From assembly GCF_026967795.1 (NCBI RefSeq), contig NZ_JAPVBH010000005.1, positions 60,671 through 124,670 on the forward strand: DNA of 64,000 nt, read 5' to 3'. The first letter of the stretch is position 1, and every line of letters starts with the position of its first letter. Of this stretch, positions 1-7,554 are shown one piece after another. A program made the translations under genes and the position numbers. The notes below the pieces were generated by a model that searched no databases, was not told the origin of the DNA, and saw only the letters and a list, made by a program, of their open reading frames with translations. The DNA is from Modestobacter sp. VKM Ac-2986. Its GTDB lineage: Bacteria > Actinomycetota > Actinomycetes > Mycobacteriales > Geodermatophilaceae.

Positions 1-1059
1 GCGCTGCCCGCCGCCGCGGTCGAGGCGATCGCGACTGCGTCCGCCGTGCTCGTCGCCGACTACGGCCGCGGGACGACGTCGGCCCCCGACGTGCGTGCCG
101 CCCTGGCCGCCGCCCGCGGCCCGGTGGTCTGGGACCCGCACCCGCGCGGTGCCGACCCGGTGCCCTCGACCCGGCTGGTCACCCCCAACGGGTCGGAGGC
201 CGCCCGCGTCACCCCCGAGGTCACCGGCAGCGGCCTGGCCGCGGTCGGCGCGCGGGCCGAGGCGCTCATCCGGGCCTGGGGCGTCGGCGCGGTCGCGGTC
301 ACCCTCGGCGCCCGCGGCGCGCTGCTGTCCTACGGGGAGGGCGCGCCGATGGTCGTGCCGGCCACCCCGGTCACCGGCGGCGACCCGTGCGGCGCCGGCG
401 ACTCCTTCGCCGCCGCGGTCACCGTCGCCCTCGCCGGGGGTGCCGTCACCGGTGAGGCCGTCACCGCCGCCGTCGCGGCCGCCGGCGCCTTCGTCGGCCG
501 CGGTGGCGCCACCGCCTGGGACGCCGCGCCGGCCACCGCCGAGCCCACCGCCCCCGACGTCGACGCGCTGCTGGCCCGGGTGCGCGCCGCGGGTGGCACC
601 GTCGTGGCCACCGGCGGCTGCTTCGACCTGCTGCACGCCGGGCACGTCGCCACGCTGCGGGCCGCCCGCGGGCTGGGCGACTGCCTGGTCGTCTGCATCA
701 ACTCCGACGACTCGGTGCGCCGGCTCAAGGGCCCGACCCGCCCGCTGGTGAGCGCCCCCGACCGGGCCCGGGTGCTGGAGGCGCTGGAGTTCGTCGACGC
801 CGTCGTCGTCTTCGGCGAGGACACCCCCTCGGCTGTCCTGGAGCAGCTGCGCCCGGACGTGTGGGCCAAGGGCGGCGACTACGCCGGCGCCGACCTGCCC
901 GAGTCCGCCGTCCTGCGCACCTGGGGAGGCCAGGCCGTCGTCCTGCCCTACCTGGACGGCCACTCGACCACCGCCCTGGTCGAGCGCTCCCGGACGAAGG
1001 ACCCCGTTCCCCCCACGACTCGCAGGCTCGCCGCGGGCCCCGGAACGGGGCCGTGCTGA
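1..1059 (+). CDS. HldE-like bifunctional sugar kinase / nucleotidyltransferase, 5' end outside window
   Basis: The open frame runs in from the left edge, so the N-terminus is missing. The first ~180 codons are the C-terminal half of a PfkB-type sugar kinase, with the GGDPCGAGDSF anion-hole/catalytic motif near base 390. A cytidylyltransferase-fold domain follows, with GCFDLLHAGH near base 617, INSDDSVRRLKGPTRPL and KGGDY. This order is that of HldE/RfaE, which phosphorylates heptose-7-phosphate and then activates heptose-1-phosphate with ATP. The next gene is a heptosyltransferase-family GT9, which supports a role in a heptose-containing surface glycan. The last ~20 codons (from 997) lie inside a dispersed hairpin repeat, so the natural C-terminus may have ended earlier. 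Substrate is inferred; family is firm. Confidence 0.85.
   Translation, partial: ALPAAAVEAIATASAVLVADYGRGTTSAPDVRAALAAARGPVVWDPHPRGADPVPSTRLVTPNGSEAARVTPEVTGSGLAAVGARAEALIRAWGVGAVAVTLGARGALLSYGEGAPMVVPATPVTGGDPCGAGDSFAAAVTVALAGGAVTGEAVTAAVAAAGAFVGRGGATAWDAAPATAEPTAPDVDALLARVRAAGGTVVATGGCFDLLHAGHVATLRAARGLGDCLVVCINSDDSVRRLKGPTRPLVSAPDRARVLEALEFVDAVVVFGEDTPSAVLEQLRPDVWAKGGDYAGADLPESAVLRTWGGQAVVLPYLDGHSTTALVERSRTKDPVPPTTRRLAAGPGTGPC
997..1053 (+). repeat. Dispersed covarying hairpin, copy A
   Basis: GGACCCC-GTTCC (999-1010) pairs with GGAAC-GGGGCC (1042-1052), enclosing a CCCCAC...GCTCGCCGCGGGCCCC core. It lies in the coding tail of the HldE-like gene and is followed at once by copy B. The five variable bases differ from those in the other copies but are matched on the opposite arm. 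Confidence 0.8.
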
Positions 1060-2027
1060 AGGACCCCGCTGCCCCCCACGACTCGCACGCTCGCCGCGGG
1101 CCCCTGCAGCGGGGCCGCACTGCGGTCGTGCTGCGGCCGCTGGGGCTGGGGGACCTGCTCACCGGGGTGCCGGCGATCCGGGGGATCCGGGCTGCGGTGC
1201 CCGGCCACCGGCTGGTGCTCGCGACGACGCGGGCGCTGGAGCCGCTGGCCGCGCTGATCGACGCCGTCGACGAGGTGCTGCCCGCCGTCGAGCTCGAGCC
1301 GCTGGACTGGTCCGGTCCGCCGCCCGAGCTCGCCGTCGACCTGCACGGCAAGGGCCCCGCCTCGCACGTGGTCGTCGCCGGCCTGCACCCGCAGCGGTTG
1401 CTCACCTTCGACAGCCCCGGCTACCCCGGGCCCACCTGGTACGCCGACGAGCACGAGGTGCGGCGTTGGTGCCGGCTGGTCGACGAGGGGCTGGGCGTCA
1501 CCTGCGACCCCGACGCCCTGGACCTGCGCGTCCCCGACGTCGATCCGCCCGTGCGCGGCGCCGCGGTCGTCCACCCCGGGGCGGCGTTCCCCGGGCGGCG
1601 CTGGCCGGTCGAGCGGTTCGCCGCCGTGGCCCGGCACCTGCGCGCGCAGGGGCACGACGTGCGGGTCACCGGCGGCCCGGCCGAGGTCGAGCTCGCCCGG
1701 GCGGTCGCCGCCGGGGCCGGACTGGGCGACGACGCGGTGCTCGCCGGGCGCACCACCTCCCTCGAGCTGGCCGCAGTGGTCGCCGCGGCGTCCGTCGTCG
1801 TCTGCGGCGACACCGGGGTGGCCCACCTGGCCACGGCCTACCGGCGTCCCTCGGTGGTGCTGTTCGGCCCGGTGTCACCCGCGCTGTGGGGCCCGCCGCC
1901 GCGCCCGCAGCACGTCGTCCTGTGGCACGGCGACGGCGCCGGCGACCCGTGGGGCACCGAGCTGGACCCGGCCCTCGCGGAGGTCACCGTCGCCGAGGTC
2001 ACCACCGCCCTCGACGCGCTGCTGTAG
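1053..2027 (+). CDS. Glycosyltransferase family 9 (heptosyltransferase-like)
   Basis: ADP-heptose:LPS heptosyltransferase-family protein (GT-B fold). The N-terminal domain carries RPLGLGDLLTGVPAIR. The C-terminal domain has VVHPGAAFPGRRWP and the donor-site signature CGDTGVAHLATA followed by VVLFGPVSP. GTG 1053 overlaps the upstream stop (GTGCTGA), which suggests translational coupling. From that start, the first ~20 residues are encoded by hairpin repeat copy B. GTG 1128 is the next in-frame alternative but would trim the first beta strand (TAVVLRPLGLGD), so 1053 is preferred with reservation. It probably transfers heptose or a related sugar made by the upstream HldE-like enzyme to a surface polymer. 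The acceptor is unknown. Confidence 0.82.
   Translation: MLKDPAAPHDSHARRGPLQRGRTAVVLRPLGLGDLLTGVPAIRGIRAAVPGHRLVLATTRALEPLAALIDAVDEVLPAVELEPLDWSGPPPELAVDLHGKGPASHVVVAGLHPQRLLTFDSPGYPGPTWYADEHEVRRWCRLVDEGLGVTCDPDALDLRVPDVDPPVRGAAVVHPGAAFPGRRWPVERFAAVARHLRAQGHDVRVTGGPAEVELARAVAAGAGLGDDAVLAGRTTSLELAAVVAAASVVVCGDTGVAHLATAYRRPSVVLFGPVSPALWGPPPRPQHVVLWHGDGAGDPWGTELDPALAEVTVAEVTTALDALL
1059..1116 (+). repeat. Dispersed covarying hairpin, copy B
   Basis: GGACCCC-GCTGC (1061-1072) pairs with GCAGC-GGGGCC (1106-1116) around the same core as copy A (CCCCCACGACTCGCACGCTCGC, GGGCCCC). It is a tandem neighbour of copy A but has a different, compensated five-base segment (GCTGC/GCAGC against GTTCC/GGAAC). 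Confidence 0.8.
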
Positions 2028-2067
2028 TGGAGTCCCAGGGCGCCAGAAGTGCACCCTGGGGACTCCA
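2027..2067. terminator. Bidirectional hairpin between convergent genes
   Basis: Inverted repeat starting in the last base of the GT9 stop codon: GTGGAGTCCC-AGGG (from 2027) against CCCTGGGGACTCCAC (to 2067), with one bulged C and an AGAA-type loop. It fills the 46-bp gap to the stop of the convergent VWA gene at 2074. There is no U tract, as usual for this GC content. Confidence 0.65.
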
Positions 2068-2073
2068 CGAGCC

Positions 2074-3747
2074 TCAGCCCCGGCGGCGGATCGCGTCGAA
2101 GAGCACGCCCTGCAGGTCCTCGGGGTCCAGGCACGGGTAGGCCGCGCCCCCGGTCGCCTGGCCGATCTGCTCCAGCGCGCTGAGGTCGGCGTCCGGGCCC
2201 AGCGCGATCCCGACGACCTTGACCGGGCGCGCCGGGTCCGCCTCGGCGCGCAGCGTGTCCAGCAGCGGACCGAGGTCGATGCCGGCCTCGTCGTCGTCGT
2301 CCTCGCCGTCGGTGATCAGCACGACCGTGTTGACCGACCCCGGGTCGTAGGCCTCGCGGGCGGCCCGCACCGCGGCCAGCGTCGTGTCGTACAGGCCGGT
2401 GCCACCGGGGTCGAGGATCGAGGGCAGGGTGTCGAACTGCTCGTCGATCAGCTGACGGTGGGTCTTCCCGCCCCCGACGTCGGTGGCGAAGGTGCGCAGC
2501 GGGGCCAGCTCGACCCAGTCGCGGTCACCGTCCAGCCGGTGGGCGAAGGCCCAGACGCCACCCGAGTGGGAGTCCGGCAGCAGGGTCAGCGCGCTCTTGC
2601 CGGCGTCGCGGGCGAGCGTGGCCCGCGTGCCGTCCCCGGCGGCGGCCTCCATCGAGGTGGAGACGTCCATGACGGTCAGCAGCCGGGACGGCGTGGCCAG
2701 GCTGGCGAGCCGGCCCAGCAGCGCCTGGACGGCGGCCGGGTCGAGCGCCACCTGCTGGGGGGCCGCCTCCTGCACGCCGGTGCCGGTGCCGGCACCGGCC
2801 GGGGAGCCGCCCTGCTGGTCCCGGAACCCGGCGGCGCGCGCCTGCTCGCCGGCCGTGCCCGCGGTCAGCGCCTGGACGACGGCGTCGACCGCGCGCCGCT
2901 GGCCGTCGTCACCCACCGGCAGCCGCAGCACCGGGTAGTCCAGCGACGGGGAGCCCTCGCGGGGGTAGACCGCGACCAGGGCGTCGGAGCCGGCGGCCTG
3001 GTTGGCGGCGAGCACCTCCTGCTCGCTGACCGGGACCAGCGGGGCGTCGGCGCCGCCCGCGGTGCCGGCGGCCAGGCCGTCGGCCACGGTCGGGACGTCC
3101 CCGCGGCCGGCGGCCAGCACGGCCTCGACGACGGCGTTGTCGGCGGCCTCACCGCCACCGAGGGACTGCCGCACGGCGGCCAGGACCGAGACGCCCTCGG
3201 CGCTCGCGGCCAGGTCGGGCACGGCGAGCGGGCGGTCGGTGGTCAGCGCCTCGCCCCAGGTGGGCGGGGTCGTCGTCCAGCCCAGCTGGTCGGCGGCGGC
3301 GCGGCTGGTGGCCAGCACGAGCGGCGAGGTGGCGACCGAGCCGGCCGCCTCCAGTCCGCTGCCGCCCGCGCGGGCGGCCCACAGCGAGGAGTCGGGCACC
3401 CAGACCTGCGGCAGGGCGTCGGGGGCCAGCGAGCCGAGGTCGGCCAGCGTCTGCAGCGGCTCGGTGGCGGTCACCTCGGCCACGGCACAGGAACCGCCGC
3501 CCAGGTCGAGGGGCTGGGCGAGCAGCTGCCCGGCCAGTGCGCCGAGCTCGGGGGCGACGGTCACCGGCACGGTGCGGCGGTCGGTGCACCCGCCGCCACC
3601 GGCGGCGGTCGGGGCGGTCTCGTCGTCGCCGGTGGTCCACCAGACCAGCCCGGCCACGACCACGGCCACGACGAGCGCGGCCAGGCCGGCCAGCAGGGCG
3701 GGGCGGCGGCGGTCGGTACGGGCGCGGGTGTGGGCGTGGCGCCCCAT
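2074..3747 (-). CDS. Membrane-anchored solute-binding / von Willebrand A domain protein
   Basis: 557 residues. A basic cytoplasmic tip is followed by one transmembrane segment (about residues 18-40, LLAGLAALVVAVVVAGLVWW). An extracytoplasmic region (about 55-300) resembles a type-2 periplasmic binding domain, with CTDRRTVPVTVAPELG, QVWVPDSSLWAARA and VYPREGSPSLDYPVLR. After a Gly/Ala linker comes a VWA domain (about 345-557) with the MIDAS motif DVSTS and TDGEDDDDEAG. Many actinobacteria carry such substrate-binding/VWA fusions and their role is not established. The putative ligand-binding domain and the metal-dependent adhesion domain would both face outward. A -10-like TACAGT on this strand lies at 3828-3833, about 80 nt upstream of ATG 3747. 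Monocistronic. Confidence 0.75.
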   Translation of the reverse strand: MGRHAHTRARTDRRRPALLAGLAALVVAVVVAGLVWWTTGDDETAPTAAGGGGCTDRRTVPVTVAPELGALAGQLLAQPLDLGGGSCAVAEVTATEPLQTLADLGSLAPDALPQVWVPDSSLWAARAGGSGLEAAGSVATSPLVLATSRAAADQLGWTTTPPTWGEALTTDRPLAVPDLAASAEGVSVLAAVRQSLGGGEAADNAVVEAVLAAGRGDVPTVADGLAAGTAGGADAPLVPVSEQEVLAANQAAGSDALVAVYPREGSPSLDYPVLRLPVGDDGQRRAVDAVVQALTAGTAGEQARAAGFRDQQGGSPAGAGTGTGVQEAAPQQVALDPAAVQALLGRLASLATPSRLLTVMDVSTSMEAAAGDGTRATLARDAGKSALTLLPDSHSGGVWAFAHRLDGDRDWVELAPLRTFATDVGGGKTHRQLIDEQFDTLPSILDPGGTGLYDTTLAAVRAAREAYDPGSVNTVVLITDGEDDDDEAGIDLGPLLDTLRAEADPARPVKVVGIALGPDADLSALEQIGQATGGAAYPCLDPEDLQGVLFDAIRRRG

Positions 3748-3919
3748 CTGCTGTTCTCCGGTCGTGTTCGCAGGCGCCCTGGGGGTGCCCGGCGCCCAGT
3801 GGGCGAGCGGCCATCGGTCGGTGCGCCACTGTACCCATCCGGGCGGCCCCCGGCCGGGCTCGCGGACGCCGATCGTCCGGGCCTCCCGGACGCCGTCCGG
3901 CAGGACGGCGACCGGGTGG

Positions 3920-4909
3920 TCAGCCGACCTGGCTGAGGCTCGCCTCGCGCTGGGTGGCGAACCACTCGACCGTGCGGCGGAGGCCGACCTCGGAGGTGAC
4001 CGCCGGCGCCCAGCCGAGGGCCTCGGTGGCCAGCGTGGTGTCCGGCCGGCGCACCTTGGGGTCGTCGACCGGCAGGTCGATGAAGCCGATCTCGGAGTCC
4101 GAACCGGTGAGCTCCACGATCCAGCGGGCCAGCTCCAGCATCGACAGCTCGTCGGGGTTGCCGATGTTCATCGGGCCGGTCTCGGTGGAGAAGGCGAGGG
4201 CGAGGATGCCGCGCACGGTGTCGTCGACGTAGCAGATCGACCGGGTCTGGGACCCGTCGCCGGCCACGGTCAGCGGCCGGCCGGCCAGCGCCTGTCCCAC
4301 GAAGGCCGGGATGGCGCGGCCGTCGTCGGCGCGCATCCGCGGGCCGTAGGTGTTGAAGATGCGCACGATCGCGGTGTCGATGCCCTGCGAGGTGCGGTAG
4401 GCGGTGGTCAGCGCCTCGCTGAAGCGCTTGGCCTCGTCGTAGACCCCCCGCGGGCCGACCGGGTTGACGTTGCCCCAGTAGTCCTCGCGCTGCGGGTGCT
4501 GCAGCGGGTCGCCGTAGACCTCCGACGTCGAGGCCAGCAGGAAGCGGGCACCCTTGTCCTTGGCCAGGCCCAGCGCGTGCAGGGTGCCGAGGCTGCCGAC
4601 CTTGAGGGTCTCGATCGGCATCTTCAGGTAGTCGATCGGGCTGGCCGGGGACGCGAAGTGCAGCACCAGGTCGACCGGTCCGGGGACGTGCACGTAGTCG
4701 GTGATGTCGCAGCGCACCAGGCGGAAGCCGGGGTGCTCCATGAGGTGCTGCACGTTCTCCGGGGCGCCGGTGAGGAAGTTGTCCAGGCAGACCACCTCGA
4801 CGCCGCGCTCGAGCAGCTGCTCGCACAGGTGCGAGCCCAGGAAGCCGGCCCCGCCGGTCACCACCGCCCGGCGGATCTCGCGCGCCTGCACTGCACCCTG
4901 GACTGCCAT
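3920..4909 (-). CDS. UDP-glucuronate decarboxylase-like NAD-dependent SDR epimerase
   Basis: 329 residues from ATG 4909, chosen because AGGAG sits 8 nt upstream; an upstream in-frame ATG at 4996 lacks this and the residues it adds look non-domain. Extended SDR: NAD-binding [11 protein letters not shown] near the N-terminus, [15 protein letters not shown], catalytic region [10 protein letters not shown] with YDEAKRFSE (YxxxK), then [10 protein letters not shown] and [13 protein letters not shown]. The SPASP and [10 protein letters not shown] blocks are typical of UDP-glucuronate decarboxylase (UDP-xylose synthase). Other nucleotide-sugar epimerases remain possible. Its position beside HldE and GT9 genes suggests precursor supply for the same surface polysaccharide. 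A 172-bp gap separates it from the VWA gene. Confidence 0.82.
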   Translation of the reverse strand: MAVQGAVQAREIRRAVVTGGAGFLGSHLCEQLLERGVEVVCLDNFLTGAPENVQHLMEHPGFRLVRCDITDYVHVPGPVDLVLHFASPASPIDYLKMPIETLKVGSLGTLHALGLAKDKGARFLLASTSEVYGDPLQHPQREDYWGNVNPVGPRGVYDEAKRFSEALTTAYRTSQGIDTAIVRIFNTYGPRMRADDGRAIPAFVGQALAGRPLTVAGDGSQTRSICYVDDTVRGILALAFSTETGPMNIGNPDELSMLELARWIVELTGSDSEIGFIDLPVDDPKVRRPDTTLATEALGWAPAVTSEVGLRRTVEWFATQREASLSQVG

Positions 4910-5042
4910 CGACGAGCTCCTGTCTGCCGCACCCGCGCAACCGGACCGCACGGCGTGCACCGCGCTGCGTACCCGGGAGATCAACTTCGCACACACTTCG
5001 ACGCCGAAGTGTCCTGGGGTCGGCGGGGACGACCGATCGGGT

Positions 5043-5070
5043 GACGGCGGCCACCGGGGCGGCCGCCGTC
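5043..5070 (-). terminator. Hairpin 3' of DUF2630 gene
   Basis: Perfect 10-bp stem GACGGCGGCC (5043-5052) / GGCCGCCGTC (5061-5070) with an 8-nt loop, just after the DUF2630 stop on the minus strand. Confidence 0.6.
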
Positions 5071-5077
5071 CGACCGG

Positions 5078-5320
5078 CTACTGCAGGTAGTTCTCGACCT
5101 GCGGCTCGGGGCGGGCCTGCGCCTCGTCGGGGTCCTCGCCGTACTGGCGCTTGGCGTCACGCTGACGGACCAGGTCCCACAGCTGGTCCCGCTCCTCCTC
5201 GATCGAGCGCAGCCGGGCGCGCTGCTCGTCGGTGTGCTCGGTCGCGTTGCGGAGCGCGTGCTCCTCCTCGACCAGCGCCTCGATCTGGGCGTGGATGTCC
5301 TTGTCGTGGTCGTCTGCCAT
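5078..5320 (-). CDS. DUF2630 family small protein
   Basis: 80 residues from ATG 5320, preceded by a GAGGGGG purine run; an in-frame start 11 codons upstream overlaps the tyrA end and has no such signal. The sequence MADDHDKDIHAQIEALVEEE...RLRSIEEERDQLWDLVRQR is highly charged, alpha-helical and probably coiled-coil. It matches the short actinobacterial DUF2630 family, whose function is unknown. It lies 29 bp downstream of tyrA on the same strand and may be co-transcribed with it. Confidence 0.75.
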   Translation of the reverse strand: MADDHDKDIHAQIEALVEEEHALRNATEHTDEQRARLRSIEEERDQLWDLVRQRDAKRQYGEDPDEAQARPEPQVENYLQ

Positions 5321-5349
5321 GCGCCCAGCTTGCCCCCTCGGCGACGAGG

Positions 5350-6321
5350 TCATGCCTGCGGCTCAGCAGGCTCGGGCACCCAGCCCTCGACGAAGGCGGC
5401 CAGCCGCCGGGTCACCGCGCCCCCGGACCGGCCCAGCGTCAGCAGTGCCGAGCGCTCCAGGGGCACCCGCACCGGACGGCGCCCGGCGGCCGCGGTGCGC
5501 ACCGCGTGGCCGTCGGCGACCAGCTCGGGCCAGGGGCGGTCCAGCTGGGCGCGCACCCGGGCCAGGGCGGCGGCCGCGGGGGCGGCGTTGCCCTCGACCA
5601 GGGCGGTGACGAACGCCGGGTCGCTGGCGATGACGCGGGTGGCGTCCCGGTAGCTGCCGGCCGCCAGGCTCAGCGCGAGCGGCCCGGCCTGCCCCGCGGC
5701 GGCGGCCAGCGCGGCGGCGAGCAGGTGCGGGACGGCGCTGATCGCGGCCACCGCGTCGTCGTGCTCGGCGGCGGTCACCGGCACCACCTCCGCCCCGACG
5801 GCCAGCGCGATCTCCGCCACCCGCAGCCAGCGGCGCAGGTCGGTGTCCGGCTCCAGGCACAGGGCCCACCGGGCGCCGTTGAACAGCGCGGGGTCGACGG
5901 CGTCCGGGCCGGACCGTTCCGTCCCGCACATCGGGTGCCCGCCGACGAACCGCCCGCCGTGCGCGGCGCCCAGCGCGTCGAGCACCGGGACCTTGACCGA
6001 GCCCAGGTCGGTGACCGTCGCGCCCGGGTCGACCCGCAGCCCGTCGAGCGCGGTGGCCATCACCGGCAGCGGGACGGCGAGGACGACGACCCCGGTGAGC
6101 TCCCGGGTGACCTGCACGCCGGTGTCCTCGGCGGCGGCGCGGGCCCGCGGGTCGACGTCCCAGCCCGACACGGGGCGGCCGCCGGCGACCAGCGCCGCGG
6201 CGAGCGACCCGCCGAGCTGCCCCAGTCCGACCACCGACACCGGCGGCACGGGCATCGTCGGCACGGGGAAGGCGCTCGCGGCACCCGGCGTCCTGCTGTC
6301 GTCGGGAGCGGGGTCGGCCAT
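5350..6321 (-). CDS. tyrA: Prephenate dehydrogenase
   Basis: 323 residues. NAD(P)-dependent oxidative decarboxylation of prephenate to 4-hydroxyphenylpyruvate in tyrosine synthesis; cytosolic. Rossmann motif VVGLGQLGGSLAAAL after a ~28-residue variable head, then TDLGSVK, the substrate loop FVGGHPMCGTERSG, and the helical dimerisation half with AISAVPHLLAAAL and SYRDATRVIASDP. No ACT domain follows, in line with short actinobacterial TyrA. A TAGCCT -10 element (6329-6334, minus strand) ends 7 nt before ATG 6321, predicting a leaderless mRNA. An internal ATG at 6255 is a possible shorter start. Divergent from the next gene with 12 bp between start codons, an arrangement known around mycobacterial tyrA. 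Confidence 0.92.
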   Translation of the reverse strand: MADPAPDDSRTPGAASAFPVPTMPVPPVSVVGLGQLGGSLAAALVAGGRPVSGWDVDPRARAAAEDTGVQVTRELTGVVVLAVPLPVMATALDGLRVDPGATVTDLGSVKVPVLDALGAAHGGRFVGGHPMCGTERSGPDAVDPALFNGARWALCLEPDTDLRRWLRVAEIALAVGAEVVPVTAAEHDDAVAAISAVPHLLAAALAAAAGQAGPLALSLAAGSYRDATRVIASDPAFVTALVEGNAAPAAAALARVRAQLDRPWPELVADGHAVRTAAAGRRPVRVPLERSALLTLGRSGGAVTRRLAAFVEGWVPEPAEPQA

Positions 6322-6333
6322 GATCTACAGGCT

Positions 6334-6858
6334 ATGACCACCCCGCCGGACCCCGGCACCGCGCTGCGGCCCAGCTTCGCCGTCCGGGTCGCCCACCTCG
6401 ACGGGCGCTGGCACTGCGACCTGCTGGCCGCCGACGCCGACAGCGAGCTCCCGGTGCTCGAGCAGGCACTGGGGGAGCCGGGGTCGCCGGGCTGGCCCGG
6501 GCCGCTCGTGATCGTCGTCGACAGCCGGCTGTACTTCGTCGTCCTCCGGCACGGGCCCGGCGGCATGGTGCGCGCGCTGATCTCCGACGCGACCTTCCAG
6601 GAGTGGCTGCTGGCCGCCGAGGTGGTCGAGCGCTACGGCATCCCGGTCGAGGCCGGTACCACCATCGAGGACGCCTTCGACGACGACGAGCAGGGCTGGC
6701 CCGGCGGGGACCTCGCCGTTCTCGCCGACGCCGGGCTCCCCGCCGAGGAGCTCACCGCGCTGCTGGACTCCGACGAGATGTGGGCCGACGAGCTGGTGCT
6801 CGCCATCGCCGGGCGGATCGGCTTCGCCGACGAGCTGCGGGCCGCGGCCACCGCCTGA
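6334..6858 (+). CDS. tRNA adenosine deaminase-associated protein
   Basis: 174 residues. Matches the actinobacterial protein family consistently encoded directly upstream of tadA. Recognisable stretches are FAVRVAHLDGRWHCDLL, LVIVVDSRLYFVVLRHGPGG, ALISDATFQEWLLAAEVVER and an acidic DDDEQGWPGGDLAVLADAG block. No enzymatic motif is visible. The only reported link is genomic association with TadA, so a role as its partner is inference. ATG 6334 is 12 bp from the divergent tyrA start. The stop is followed 12 bp later by a 20-bp perfect hairpin that separates it from tadA. Confidence 0.8.
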   Translation: MTTPPDPGTALRPSFAVRVAHLDGRWHCDLLAADADSELPVLEQALGEPGSPGWPGPLVIVVDSRLYFVVLRHGPGGMVRALISDATFQEWLLAAEVVERYGIPVEAGTTIEDAFDDDEQGWPGGDLAVLADAGLPAEELTALLDSDEMWADELVLAIAGRIGFADELRAAATA

Positions 6859-6870
6859 GGGGTCCCGCGG

Positions 6871-6912
6871 ACAGTCGAGCCCTGCCCCCACCTGGGGGCA
6901 GGGCTCGACTGT
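6871..6912. repeat. Long perfect palindrome, family 2 copy 1
   Basis: Perfect 20-bp stem: ACAGTCGAGCCCTGCCCCCA (6871-6890), 2-nt centre, then its exact reverse complement (6893-6912). It lies between the tadA-associated gene and tadA. A second copy with the same GTCGAGCCCTGCCCCC arm is at 44545-44580. It could act as a terminator for the upstream gene. Confidence 0.85.
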
Positions 6913-6927
6913 GCGCAGGATGTCCCC

Positions 6928-7386
6928 GTGACCGACGACGAGGCGATGCTGCGGGCGCTCGAGCTGGCCGCCGCGGCGCAGGAGTGGGGCGACACGCCCA
7001 TCGGCGCGCTCGTCCTGGGGCCCGACGGCGCGGTGCTCGCCGAGGCCGCCAACGAGCGGGAGAAGCGGGGGGACCCGACCGCGCACGCCGAGGTCCTGGC
7101 CCTGCGCGAGGCCGCCCGGCTGCACGGCGACGGCTGGCGGCTGACCGGCGCGACGCTGGTGGTCACCCTCGAGCCCTGCACCATGTGCGCCGGGGCGAGC
7201 GTGCTGGCCCGCGTGGCCCGGGTCGTCTACGCCGCCGACGACCCGAAGGCGGGTGCGGCCGGCTCGCTGTGGGACGTCGTCCGGGACCGCCGGCTCAACC
7301 ACCGCCCCGAGGTCGTGACCGGGATCCGGGCCGCGGAGTCCGCCACGCTGCTACGTGCGTTCTTCCGCGCGAAGCGGGGCCTGTAG
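6928..7386 (+). CDS. tadA: tRNA-specific adenosine deaminase
   Basis: 152 residues. Deaminates A34 to inosine in tRNA-Arg(ACG); zinc-dependent cytidine-deaminase fold. The zinc/catalytic motifs are complete: HAEVLAL (His ligand and proton-shuttle Glu) and EPCTMCAGA (two Cys ligands). The C-terminal helix RRLNHRPEV...LLRAFFRAKR is typical. GTG 6928 is chosen because an AGGA lies about 7 nt upstream and the protein begins at the usual point. It sits in the order tadA / tRNA-Ser / ffs / dnaX / ybaB / recR, which resembles Bacillus and other Gram-positives. Its TAG stop is also part of the tRNA-Ser promoter. Confidence 0.93.
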   Translation: MTDDEAMLRALELAAAAQEWGDTPIGALVLGPDGAVLAEAANEREKRGDPTAHAEVLALREAARLHGDGWRLTGATLVVTLEPCTMCAGASVLARVARVVYAADDPKAGAAGSLWDVVRDRRLNHRPEVVTGIRAAESATLLRAFFRAKRGL

Positions 7387-7396
7387 TCTCTCCGGC

Positions 7397-7482
7397 GGTG
7401 GCGTGTCCGAGCGGCCGAAGGAGCACGCCTCGAAAGCGTGTGAGGTTCACAGCCTCCGTGGGTTCAAATCCCACCGCCACCG
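7397..7482 (+). tRNA. tRNA-Ser(CGA)
   Basis: 86-nt class II tRNA. Acceptor GGTGGCG (7397-7403) / CGCCACC (7475-7481), discriminator G; anticodon stem CACGC/GCGTG with loop CTCGAAA (anticodon CGA at 7431-7433); long variable arm; T arm GTGGG-TTCAAAT-CCCAC. CCA is not encoded. A -10-like TAGTCT (7384-7389) overlaps the tadA stop and ends 7 nt before the 5' end. Confidence 0.97.
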
Positions 7483-7489
7483 CAGCTGA

Positions 7490-7526
7490 CGGCGGCGCCC
7501 GATCCACACCGGATCAGGCGCCGCCG
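7490..7526 (+). terminator. Terminator of tRNA-Ser(CGA)
   Basis: Stem CGGCGGCGCC (7490-7499) / GGCGCCGCCG (7517-7526) with a second helix GATCC/GGATC above a single mismatch, 8 nt after the tRNA. It is followed by TTCT. Confidence 0.75.
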
Positions 7527-7554
7527 TTCTCGCGTCCGGGGTCCGGCGCGGGCC

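Noticed and set aside
5041..6858. A 605-codon open frame on the plus strand covering tyrA and DUF2630
   Set aside because: Only its last 174 codons (from 6334) encode a recognisable protein. The rest is low-complexity antisense of tyrA and DUF2630, typical of very GC-rich DNA.
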